NCBI GenBank assembly: GCA_015058015.1
Contig: SVDM01000017.1
Span: 1-51,747, forward strand
Source: Lachnospiraceae bacterium
GTDB taxonomy: Bacteria > Bacillota > Clostridia > Lachnospirales > Lachnospiraceae
DNA: 51,747 nucleotides
Reading direction: 5' to 3'
The notes below the pieces were generated by a model. That model saw only the letters and a list, made by a program, of their open reading frames with translations, had not been told where the DNA came from and did no database searches. Of the stretch, positions 33,803-41,818 are shown one piece after another (position 1 is the first letter of the stretch; every line of letters begins with the position of its first letter). A program made the position numbers and the translations under genes.

Positions 33803-36796
33803 TTACGATTTTCTGCTGAATATACCCTTAAAGGCTGAGAAGAATCCCTTTCTGTCGTCAATCTTCTTCTTAATCTCACCGATGGTTACATCGTTTTGTG
33901 AGTTGTGTGTAACAAGAGATTGGGCAAGCCTTACATAGATATCCTTGAAGTGTTCAATACTTGATTCTTCATATCTGCTGGCTGCAAAGTCAATCATAAG
34001 CTGGAGACCTTCGGAACCGTCAAGAATCTCCATATCAAGTATGGTCTGGCTGGCTGCCTGATTCTGACGAACATCCACCGTCTCAATATCTATTCCGCCA
34101 AAGCCACTCATATCACGGATATCCTGCTGATAGAGAAGATATGCGGATTCGCCGTTATCAACCTGGTTATGAAGGTCAACATAAGGATAACAGCTGTGCT
34201 CGATACCCTTTTGAACCTGATCGTGTACGTCGGCAAAGACATTTCTGATGGTCTCATTGTCATTGAATCTGATTCCCACGGGAAGATCCCTGAACAAAAG
34301 ACCTACGGTGGTCATGTTCTGCTTGTCTTCACGACCATTGTATATCCAGCTGAGCTTGATATCCTGCTGGTTGTTATATATTGAGATGGCCAGAGCTGCC
34401 ACAGTAATGAAGAACTCATTACGGCTTATCTTATAAGCACGTTCCATAGCCTTCATCTGAGGCTGCTCAATCTCAAGATCTACAATAAGTTCTCCCATCT
34501 TGTTTTCTCTTGACTGATGGTCAATCTTGGGATAGGAGGACCATTCTACGTTGTCATATTTTTCTTCGAAATACTTGCGGCTTTCCTCATAGAATTCGGA
34601 GGCTTCCATATCTTCACGGCGTTTAAGCATGAGATAGTAGTAGTCGGGTTCGATCTCTGAACCCATAAAGGCATTGCCCACGCCTTCAAGGAATACGCCA
34701 AGGCTTGTTCCGTCAAACAATGAGTGGTGTACGTCAAAGAAGGAGTATACAGCCTTCTCAGTCTCGAATACATGGCAACGATACAGACGTCCGCCTAATA
34801 TCTTAAAGGGATAAACCAAAGTATCCTTAACAAATCTAAGCTCGAATTCAGACATTCTTTCTACATGGATACCCTGGAAAATCTCCGGTGTATACTTCTG
34901 AACCAGCTCACCGTCTTCGTTGTAAGAGTAGGTGGTAAGAAGTGCCGGGTGGGCCTTGATGGCTTTTTCCATACACTCTGCAAGTTTCTCGGGTTCAAAG
35001 AGTTCTTTATCAAGCTTCATCATGGAGAACAGGTTGTACATGGTGGAATTCGGCGTATAGAGCTGATAATCTATCATGTATAACTGCTCCGGAGTAAGAG
35101 GATGCTCCTCTTTGAGAGCTTCCGCATTCTCTTCGTCGGGATTGCCGCCGTTTTGGTCTTTTTCTTTTTCGTAGATTTCCGCAATCTTAGCCGCTGTACG
35201 ACCTCTGAAGATCATTCCAGCATTAATTCCCGGAAGAATGGACTCCAAGCTTGTAACAAGCTCTATGGATGATAAAGAGTCTCCACCCATCTCATAGAAA
35301 TCATCATTGATACCGGTCTTAGAGAATTTAAGTACTTTGGCGATGGCATTACACAAAGCCTCTTCCAAATCATTGGTGGGAGCGACATAGTCGCTTACAA
35401 AATTGCTGAAATCAGGCTCCGGAAGGGCCTTTCTATCCAGCTTACCCGTTGCTTTAAGCGGTACTTTATCAATGTGAATAAAGTAGGCAGGTATCATGTA
35501 ATAGGGAAGTCTCTTCTCTAATTCCTTACGAAGAGCATCGGCGTCTACGGTAATATCAGCGGTGTAGTATGCGCACAGGAAACTCTTGCCATCAAGGTCA
35601 AAGCCTCTTGCCGCAGCCCAGTCGATGTTAAGGGCCGTCTTAACCGCAGCCTCAATCTCTGCCGGCTCAATACGGTTACCGTTTATCTTAATCATATCGT
35701 TGCTTCGGCCAAGGAGAACAAGGTTTCCATTCTCATCCCTTCTTGCCAGGTCGCCGGTATGATATACTCCGTCAACGAAGGCTTTGGCGGATTCTTCCGG
35801 AAGGTTGATATATCCTCGTACGTAGTCATTCTTAAAGCAGAGTTCACCTATTTCGTCTCCGTCAGACTTTCTGCCGTCTTCCGTAATCAGCTGAATATCT
35901 ATATCGATGGAAGGTTTACCGATGGGGCAGGTCTCATAGGCCTTGTCAATCTTGAAGACTCCAACGGCAAAACCACTCTCTGAACAAGCGTAAATATTTA
36001 CAAGTTCCAGATTTTTATTGTAAATGTTGTTGGCAGGCTCGCTACCTACGAAAAGCATACGAAGGAAGGGACCTGTCTGGTTACCCAACATTCTTACATA
36101 GGAAGGGGTAAGGAAGGTTATGGTGATTCTCTTTGTTAAAAAGAGTTTAATAAGAGCACCCTGATTCTTAATAGTGGCATAGGATACAATGTAGTTCTTG
36201 GCCCTAAAGATATTCAGGCAGGCCAAAATAACTATAACGGTTGCTACGAAGTTCATGGGGGACAGGGTGGCCAGTCGGTCGTTCTCTGTGAAGGGAATAA
36301 CGCCGTCGAAAGAAATGGACTCAATAGCCCTGTCTAAGTTGCCGTATTCATGAAGAACACCTTTAGGATTACCTGTGGTTCCCGATGTATAGATGGCATA
36401 TGCAGCATCATGGGGATCAGCCTGTACATGGCCGGAGAGAGGCTCTGTATTCATAATCTCATCCCAGTTACCTGCATTTATCTCCATAATACAACCGCAG
36501 TCTTCACGGATATAGTTAATACGTTCCGGTGCATAGGTGTCCTCTACCAGAGCCCATGCGGCGCCGGCTTTCCATACACCAACCATGGCTATTACCGGAA
36601 GCACTCCACGGGGAAGGTTGATAAGAACAAAGTTCTCCTTACCTACTCCGCCGGCCTTAAGCCATGCATATACACGACCGGTCATATCATCAAACATAGA
36701 GTAAGATATACCCTTGGTGTGTACTTCGTCAAAAAGAATTAAAGCGTGTGGATCTTTAGCTGTATATTCATCCAGCTTGTCTAAAATTGTTCTCAT
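33803..36796 (-). CDS. Nonribosomal peptide synthetase, A-T-C architecture
   Basis: A 997-residue single-module enzyme. Adenylation domain about 1-460: A3 YTSGTTGNPKG near 136-146, A5 YACSESG, A7 YHTGDL, A8 GRSNDMIKINGNRIEP and A10 GKLDRKALP with the catalytic Lys. Thiolation domain about 475-545, phosphopantetheine Ser507 in GGDSL. Condensation domain about 565-985 with HHSLFDG (690-696). The A4 site reads NFVAT, so the Asp that usually holds the amino group of alpha-amino acids is replaced by Val; an acid other than an ordinary amino acid may be activated. No thioesterase domain. ATG has GGGAGGAG upstream. Downstream is a membrane-anchored esterase. Confidence 0.92.
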   Translation of the reverse strand: MRTILDKLDEYTAKDPHALILFDEVHTKGISYSMFDDMTGRVYAWLKAGGVGKENFVLINLPRGVLPVIAMVGVWKAGAAWALVEDTYAPERINYIREDCGCIMEINAGNWDEIMNTEPLSGHVQADPHDAAYAIYTSGTTGNPKGVLHEYGNLDRAIESISFDGVIPFTENDRLATLSPMNFVATVIVILACLNIFRAKNYIVSYATIKNQGALIKLFLTKRITITFLTPSYVRMLGNQTGPFLRMLFVGSEPANNIYNKNLELVNIYACSESGFAVGVFKIDKAYETCPIGKPSIDIDIQLITEDGRKSDGDEIGELCFKNDYVRGYINLPEESAKAFVDGVYHTGDLARRDENGNLVLLGRSNDMIKINGNRIEPAEIEAAVKTALNIDWAAARGFDLDGKSFLCAYYTADITVDADALRKELEKRLPYYMIPAYFIHIDKVPLKATGKLDRKALPEPDFSNFVSDYVAPTNDLEEALCNAIAKVLKFSKTGINDDFYEMGGDSLSSIELVTSLESILPGINAGMIFRGRTAAKIAEIYEKEKDQNGGNPDEENAEALKEEHPLTPEQLYMIDYQLYTPNSTMYNLFSMMKLDKELFEPEKLAECMEKAIKAHPALLTTYSYNEDGELVQKYTPEIFQGIHVERMSEFELRFVKDTLVYPFKILGGRLYRCHVFETEKAVYSFFDVHHSLFDGTSLGVFLEGVGNAFMGSEIEPDYYYLMLKRREDMEASEFYEESRKYFEEKYDNVEWSSYPKIDHQSRENKMGELIVDLEIEQPQMKAMERAYKISRNEFFITVAALAISIYNNQQDIKLSWIYNGREDKQNMTTVGLLFRDLPVGIRFNDNETIRNVFADVHDQVQKGIEHSCYPYVDLHNQVDNGESAYLLYQQDIRDMSGFGGIDIETVDVRQNQAASQTILDMEILDGSEGLQLMIDFAASRYEESSIEHFKDIYVRLAQSLVTHNSQNDVTIGEIKKKIDDRKGFFSAFKGIFSRKS

Positions 36797-36895
36797 TTAA
36801 AAACTCCTCCCATATTTTCTTACTATATAAACCCATGAAGATATTTTATCACACAATTAGGAAAAAAGATAGCGAAAAATTGTTCATTTTCAGGC

Positions 36896-36924
36896 TTGAC
36901 TAAAAAGACTAAGAGCAATACAAT
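36896..36924 (+). promoter_or_regulatory. Sigma-A promoter of the FtsX-type ABC exporter
   Basis: TTGACT, exactly 17 bases, TACAAT. The palindromic operator begins 8 bases after the -10 box, about the transcription start, which suits repression. Confidence 0.8.
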
Positions 36925-36931
36925 ACATATG

Positions 36932-36948
36932 AGTTAGTCGAGGCTAAC
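36932..36948. promoter_or_regulatory. GTTAG-N5-GCTAAC operator, copy 1
   Basis: AGTTAG-TCGAG-GCTAAC, a palindrome just downstream of the -10 box. Two more copies with the same arms and spacing lie in front of the ECF transporter genes. The arms resemble operators of DtxR/IdeR-type metal repressors. Confidence 0.7.
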
Positions 36949-36966
36949 CGAAGTGAGGGGGATATT

Positions 36967-37674
36967 ATGAAAGAAACATTTTTAGAAATTAAAAATCTTA
37001 AAAAGAGTTATGGAACAGGGGAGGCCAAGCAGGATGTTCTTCGGGGCATGGACTTTAGTGTGTCTAAGGGAGAATTCTGCGTGTTACTCGGGCCTTCCGG
37101 TTCCGGCAAATCAACTCTTCTTAACATTATCGGTGGAATTGATACACCTGATTCAGGCTTCGTAAGTATCAAGGGCGACAGGTTAGAAGATATGAGTGAG
37201 AAGGAGCTCACCATGTATCGAAGAAAGCACCTAGGCTACGTATTTCAGATGTATAATCTCATTCCTAATCTGAATGTAAAAGAGAACATTGAGGTGGGAG
37301 CATATCTTTCCGATAATCCTCTTGATGTTGAGGAAGTTATAACAACTCTGGGATTACAAGATCACAAGTACAAGTACCCTAATCAGTTGTCAGGTGGTCA
37401 GCAGCAAAGGGTATCTATTGGTCGAGCCGTTGTTAAGAATCCCGACATCCTGATGTGTGATGAACCTACGGGAGCTCTGGATTATAACACTTCCAAAGAG
37501 ATACTGGCCCTTATTGAAGACTGCAACAAAAAGTACGGCAATACAGTTATTATGGTTACCCACAACGAAGCCATTAAGAACATGGCTGACCATGTAATCA
37601 AATTAAGGGACGGAGTAGTTCGTCATAATGATATAAATGAAAATAAGATTCCGGCAGCGGATCTTGAGTGGTAA
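36967..37674 (+). CDS. ABC transporter ATP-binding protein (MacB/LolD type)
   Basis: A 235-residue ATPase of the MacB/LolD group that partners FtsX-type permeases. Walker A GPSGSGKST (about 42-50), Q-loop FQMYNLIPNL, signature LSGGQQQRVSIGRA, Walker B ILMCDEPTGALD and H-loop VTHNEA are all intact. The ATG follows GAGGGGGA. It overlaps the in-frame upstream extension of the permease gene, and the permease ATG is 14 bases after its stop. The unit likely drives export or envelope remodelling rather than import. Confidence 0.95.
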   Translation: MKETFLEIKNLKKSYGTGEAKQDVLRGMDFSVSKGEFCVLLGPSGSGKSTLLNIIGGIDTPDSGFVSIKGDRLEDMSEKELTMYRRKHLGYVFQMYNLIPNLNVKENIEVGAYLSDNPLDVEEVITTLGLQDHKYKYPNQLSGGQQQRVSIGRAVVKNPDILMCDEPTGALDYNTSKEILALIEDCNKKYGNTVIMVTHNEAIKNMADHVIKLRDGVVRHNDINENKIPAADLEW

Positions 37675-37688
37675 GGGGGAGATTGGTT

Positions 37689-40382
37689 ATGAAGAATCCT
37701 CTTATCAGAAGAATCCCCAAGGAGCTGGCCTCTGATTGGCATAAGTACCTTGTAATAATAGTGTTTATGGTGGTTATGATAGGTGTTATCTCAGGTATGT
37801 ATGTGGGACATGATAGCATGCTTGAAGCTGTATATTCGGGAAGAGAGGAGCTTAACTTAGAGGATGGGTCCTTCGAACTGACGGACAAGGCAGATGAAGA
37901 AACACTAAAGACCATTGAAGACGGCAAAAAGGCAGATGTAAGAACCTACTACATAGACAAGGCGACCAAAGAAGCTGATGAAGAAGTTGCCAAGGCAATT
38001 GAAGACAAGCTAAAAGAGCAGGTTAGCGCTGCAATTGAAAGTGGTGTTCGAACCCAGTGTGCGGCATTTGGCATTACAGATGAAAGCATGATTCGGGAGA
38101 TGATTAATACTGCTATGAGGGAGAACTATAGCAGTGCCTTAAAGACCGCAAAAAACTCTACGGATTTCAAGAAAGCAGAGGAAGATGCTTATAAGGAAGC
38201 GCATGAAAAAGTAGTTGAGGAAGTAGACAAGAAGTGGAATGAAGTCTCTGAACGCTACAACTTGGATGACCCTAAGTACTTCGATGTGCCTGTTAAGATA
38301 TATGAGAATTTCTACAGAGAAGAAGACGAAGACGTAACGGGAGACGGCAAGAAGGATGCTACTGTGCGAATCTTTCGAAGTGACTCTGAGATTAATAAGG
38401 CCACCTTTTTAAGCGGACGTGCTCCGGAAAAAGACGGCGAAATCGCCATAGACAGAATGCACGCAGACAACCGAGGCGTTAAGGTGGGAGATACCATTAA
38501 GGTAGGCGGCAAGGAATACTCCATAGTAGGACTTCTATCTTATGTGGACTACCTGACTCTTCACGAGTCAAACACAGACTTTATGTTTGATGCCTTCGGC
38601 TTTGATGTAGCCATGATGACCCCGGATGATTTTGAGGCCCTGACATCAAGAATACATTACAACTACGCATTCAAGTATAAGACAAAGCCTGAAGATAAGA
38701 ATGCCAAGGCAGAATACTCAGATTCTTTCCGTACCATGCTTATTACCCAAAGTCTGGTGCATGATAACGAACTTAAGGATTACCTTCCGGAATACCTTCG
38801 TCAGGCCAGCAATTTTGCCCCCAATGACATAGAAGGGGACTCTGTTGGCTCAAGTATTCTTTGCTACATTCTTATCGGAGTAATAGCCTTTATATTTGCC
38901 GTAACAATCAGCAATACAATCGAGAAAGAAGCATCGGTTATAGGAACACTACGGGCTTCCGGCTACAGTAAGAAAGAGCTGGTGGTTCACTATATGTCAA
39001 TGCCCCTTATTGTTACCATAATAGGAGCAATAGTGGGAAATGTCCTGGGATATACCGCTTTTAAAGACGTGGCTGTAAACCTGTATTACAACAGCTACAG
39101 CCTGCCCCCCTGTCACTCGGTATGGAGCACTACGGCTTTGGTTAAAACCACGGTAATTCCTTTGATGCTTATGTTTTTTATTAACCTGATAGTAATAGTA
39201 AAGAAACTGCAGCTATCACCCTTAAAGTTTCTTCGTCACGATTTGGCAAAAACAAAAAAGACTAAAGCAAGACGCCTTCCCTCCTGGAAGTTTATAAGAC
39301 GTTTCAGACTCCGTATTCTGTTTCAGAATATGCCAAATTACGCCATATTAATCTTTGGAGTAATCTTTATTGAACTTATGCTTTGTTTTGCTTTCGGATT
39401 ACCGGATTCATTGAATAAGTACGCAAAGGATGCCCCGGATATGATGTTTGCAGAGTATCAGTATATGCTTATGGATAGTAAGGATTCCGATGGAAATGTA
39501 ATAACTACCTCGGAAGAATCTGCGGAAGCCTTCAGCTCAAAAAGCCTTATGTATCCTAAGAGCAAGGATGCATTCTTTGCTGGAAGAGGCAGCGGCGGTG
39601 ACGAGAAGGTTACGGTATACGGAGTTAAAGAAGACAGTAAGTATGTAACCCTGGGAAGCGAGGCAAAAGACGACAATGTGTTTGTATCTCAGGCCTTTAT
39701 TAATAAGTTTGACCTGAAAATTGGAGATACCATTACCTTAAAGGAAGAATATGAAAACAAAGACTATACCCTCAAGGTGGCGGGAATCGTGGACTACACC
39801 GGCGGTATAGCTGTCTTTATGGACCACAAGAGCTTTAACAAAGTATTCGATTACGATGATGAAGATTTCTCCGGTTACTTTTCAAGGAACAAGATAACCG
39901 ATATCGATAGTCAGGATATTGCCGTGGTGGTTACTGCAGACGACATCATTAAGGTTACGGTTCAGCTAAACCATTCCATGGGAGGCTTTATGAATGTCTT
40001 CAAATACGCTTTGATTGTTCTCTCCGCAGCCATGATTTACCTCCTGGCCAAGATTATTATTGAGAGAAACGAACAGGCTATATCCATGGTTAAGATCTTA
40101 GGATTTAAAAACGGGGAGATTGGTTCTCTCTATATCGTCCCCACGGCTATAGTGGTGACGGTATGTACCGTAATCGGTTTTGTGGCGGGATACTTCCTTA
40201 TGGTATGGATATTTAAGGTATTCATGCTACAGATGGACGGATACTTTGCATTTTACTTAAGTCCGCTTTCTATGATCCTGTCTATGCTGTACCTTTTAAT
40301 CGGATATATGCTGGTTTCGGTAATTGACTATATCAGAATTAAGCATATTCCCATGGATGTCGCTTTGAAGAACGTTGACTAA
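37689..40382 (+). CDS. FtsX-like ABC transporter permease
   Basis: An 897-residue permease with the MacB/FtsX plan duplicated: helix at about 18-38, a very large extracytoplasmic region (about 40-390) rich in Lys/Glu helices that look coiled coil, three helices at about 400-510, a second extracytoplasmic domain (about 590-760), and a final helical bundle. No nucleotide motifs. ATG 37689 follows GGGGAG. The long charged outer domain is larger than in haem exporter HrtB. Substrate unknown; control by a metal-type operator suggests a role in metal, haem or siderophore handling. Confidence 0.9.
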   Translation: MKNPLIRRIPKELASDWHKYLVIIVFMVVMIGVISGMYVGHDSMLEAVYSGREELNLEDGSFELTDKADEETLKTIEDGKKADVRTYYIDKATKEADEEVAKAIEDKLKEQVSAAIESGVRTQCAAFGITDESMIREMINTAMRENYSSALKTAKNSTDFKKAEEDAYKEAHEKVVEEVDKKWNEVSERYNLDDPKYFDVPVKIYENFYREEDEDVTGDGKKDATVRIFRSDSEINKATFLSGRAPEKDGEIAIDRMHADNRGVKVGDTIKVGGKEYSIVGLLSYVDYLTLHESNTDFMFDAFGFDVAMMTPDDFEALTSRIHYNYAFKYKTKPEDKNAKAEYSDSFRTMLITQSLVHDNELKDYLPEYLRQASNFAPNDIEGDSVGSSILCYILIGVIAFIFAVTISNTIEKEASVIGTLRASGYSKKELVVHYMSMPLIVTIIGAIVGNVLGYTAFKDVAVNLYYNSYSLPPCHSVWSTTALVKTTVIPLMLMFFINLIVIVKKLQLSPLKFLRHDLAKTKKTKARRLPSWKFIRRFRLRILFQNMPNYAILIFGVIFIELMLCFAFGLPDSLNKYAKDAPDMMFAEYQYMLMDSKDSDGNVITTSEESAEAFSSKSLMYPKSKDAFFAGRGSGGDEKVTVYGVKEDSKYVTLGSEAKDDNVFVSQAFINKFDLKIGDTITLKEEYENKDYTLKVAGIVDYTGGIAVFMDHKSFNKVFDYDDEDFSGYFSRNKITDIDSQDIAVVVTADDIIKVTVQLNHSMGGFMNVFKYALIVLSAAMIYLLAKIIIERNEQAISMVKILGFKNGEIGSLYIVPTAIVVTVCTVIGFVAGYFLMVWIFKVFMLQMDGYFAFYLSPLSMILSMLYLLIGYMLVSVIDYIRIKHIPMDVALKNVD

Positions 40383-40392
40383 AAAACATCAG

Positions 40393-40421
40393 TTGACGTT
40401 ATAAAACAATAGTGATAATAT
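40393..40421 (+). promoter_or_regulatory. Sigma-A promoter of the ECF transporter operon
   Basis: TTGACG, exactly 17 bases, TAATAT. Operator copy 2 starts 5 bases after the -10 box, the same geometry as at 36896-36948. Confidence 0.78.
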
Positions 40422-40425
40422 CAAT

Positions 40426-40443
40426 AGTTAGGTGGGGCTAACT
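40426..40443. promoter_or_regulatory. GTTAG-N5-GCTAAC operator, copy 2
   Basis: AGTTAG-GTGGG-GCTAAC-T at the predicted transcription start of the ECF operon. Confidence 0.7.
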
Positions 40444-40449
40444 GCAAGA

Positions 40450-40475
40450 AATGTCGCCAAAGGGCGGCATTTTCT
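40450..40475 (+). terminator. Hairpin in the ECF leader, possible attenuator
   Basis: AATGTCGCC pairs with GGCGGCATT around AAAG, followed by TTTC. It lies between operator copies 2 and 3, whose RNA copies can also pair with each other to form a longer stem enclosing this hairpin. Confidence 0.5.
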
Positions 40476-40486
40476 TACCGAACAAC

Positions 40487-40504
40487 AGTTAGCCATAGCT
40501 AACT
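40487..40504. promoter_or_regulatory. GTTAG-N5-GCTAAC operator, copy 3
   Basis: AGTTAG-CCATA-GCTAAC-T, 61 bases centre to centre from copy 2 and 26 bases before the S-component ATG. Confidence 0.68.
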
Positions 40505-40529
40505 ATTATTTTCGGAGGAGAAAAGAGAA

Positions 40530-41120
40530 ATGGAAAAGAAGAAATTACAGGCAAAAGACTTTATTACAGTAGGTATATTTACCGCCATATTATTCGTGGT
40601 GGAATTCGGATTCGGAATGTTGGGATTCATCCACCCCTTTGTTGTGGCATCCTACGTTATTCTGATTCCACTTGTTGGATCAATTCCCATGATGCTTTTT
40701 TATTCCAAGGTTGAAAAATTCGGAATGATAACCATCATGTCAATTTTGCTGGCAATTATAATGTTTGTAGGAGGTATGGGATATCTGGGAGCGCCTCTTA
40801 TTATTGTGTCAGGCATTATTGCCGATCTGATTGCAAGGGCGGGAGGATACAAGAGTTTCAAGACTATTATAATCAGCTACGGAATCTTCTGTCTCTGGGT
40901 ATGTGCTAATTACTTCCCGGTTGTTATTACAGCGGACGCATACAGACAGTCCCTTATGGACGGTGGTTTTTCAGCAGAGTACTGTGATAACCTTTTTGCG
41001 GCAGTTAACGTACACACCATTGCCATACTTGTTGTTGTTTGTTTTGCTTTCGGATGTATCGGCGCATTGTTGGGCAGACTTGTTGTAAAGAAGCACTTTG
41101 TAAAGGCGGGAATCGCATAA
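40530..41120 (+). CDS. ECF transporter substrate-binding S component (MptD/Trep_Strep family)
   Basis: A 196-residue membrane protein with about five or six hydrophobic segments. The start KKKLQAKDFITVGIFTAILF, the central KVEKFGMITIMSILLAIIMF and the C-terminal GALLGRLVVKKHF match the Trep_Strep family of ECF S components. Some relatives in lactic acid bacteria and streptococci are linked to iron or haem uptake. ATG follows CGGAGGAG. The T component overlaps by 1 base and the ATPase follows, so this is a dedicated (group I) ECF importer. The substrate is unproven; the metal-type operators favour iron, haem or a metallophore. Confidence 0.88.
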   Translation: MEKKKLQAKDFITVGIFTAILFVVEFGFGMLGFIHPFVVASYVILIPLVGSIPMMLFYSKVEKFGMITIMSILLAIIMFVGGMGYLGAPLIIVSGIIADLIARAGGYKSFKTIIISYGIFCLWVCANYFPVVITADAYRQSLMDGGFSAEYCDNLFAAVNVHTIAILVVVCFAFGCIGALLGRLVVKKHFVKAGIA

Positions 41121-41818
41121 TGAAACTGAAACTTGATCCGAGAACAAAACTGTATATGATACTGGTGGTATCCTCTATTGTAATGATGAGCGCTACAAGT
41201 CTCTTTTTGTGGGTTGTGAGAATCATCATTACCATGGTGCCTATAGGTCTTCTCATATTGGAGAAGCACTATGCCTTGGCTCTGCGGTTTCTTATATTTT
41301 ACGTATCGGCTCTTGTACTTATGTTTGCATTTATATCTGAGAATTCCACAGGTTTTTTAACGGCCTTTCTGCTGGGATATTGCAGCATTGTGGTTCAGTT
41401 TATGCCGGCAATGATTACAGCCTGGTATGTGGTTAGGACTACCCGTATAGACGAGTTCGTATCAGCTATGCAGAAGATGCATATGCCGGATGGAATAACC
41501 ATTTCACTGGCGGTGGTTATGCGTTTCTTTCCTACCATTAAGGAAGAGTATGGCTCCATTAGAGACGCCATGAAGATGAGAGGCGTCATGTTTGGAGGAG
41601 GCAATGTGGCTCGTATGGTGGAATTCCGTATGATTCCCGTGCTGTTTTCCTGTGTAAACATAGGAAACGAATTATCGGCTGCCGCCATTACAAGAGGTCT
41701 GGGAGGAAAGGTGAAAAGAACCAGCGTTGAGGAGTTGGGATTAAGCCTTACGGATGTTGTGCTTATTACCCTCTTTTCAGCGACTATGATTATTTTTGTG
41801 GTTTTTAAGTATTTATGA
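41120..41818 (+). CDS. ECF transporter transmembrane T component (CbiQ family)
   Basis: A 232-residue membrane protein of the EcfT/CbiQ family that joins the S component to the ATPases. The two coupling-helix motifs, normally Ala-Arg-Gly, appear as MKMRGVMF and AITRGLGG. The start ATG overlaps the S-component stop (TAATG), and its own stop overlaps the ATPase start, so the three are translationally coupled. A longer frame from 41039 lies inside the S gene and is not used. Confidence 0.92.
   Translation: MKLKLDPRTKLYMILVVSSIVMMSATSLFLWVVRIIITMVPIGLLILEKHYALALRFLIFYVSALVLMFAFISENSTGFLTAFLLGYCSIVVQFMPAMITAWYVVRTTRIDEFVSAMQKMHMPDGITISLAVVMRFFPTIKEEYGSIRDAMKMRGVMFGGGNVARMVEFRMIPVLFSCVNIGNELSAAAITRGLGGKVKRTSVEELGLSLTDVVLITLFSATMIIFVVFKYL

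Noticed and set aside
37689-40382. HrtB-type haem exporter
   Set aside because: The permease is more than twice the length of HrtB with two FtsX modules and a large charged outer domain, so the specific name is not justified.
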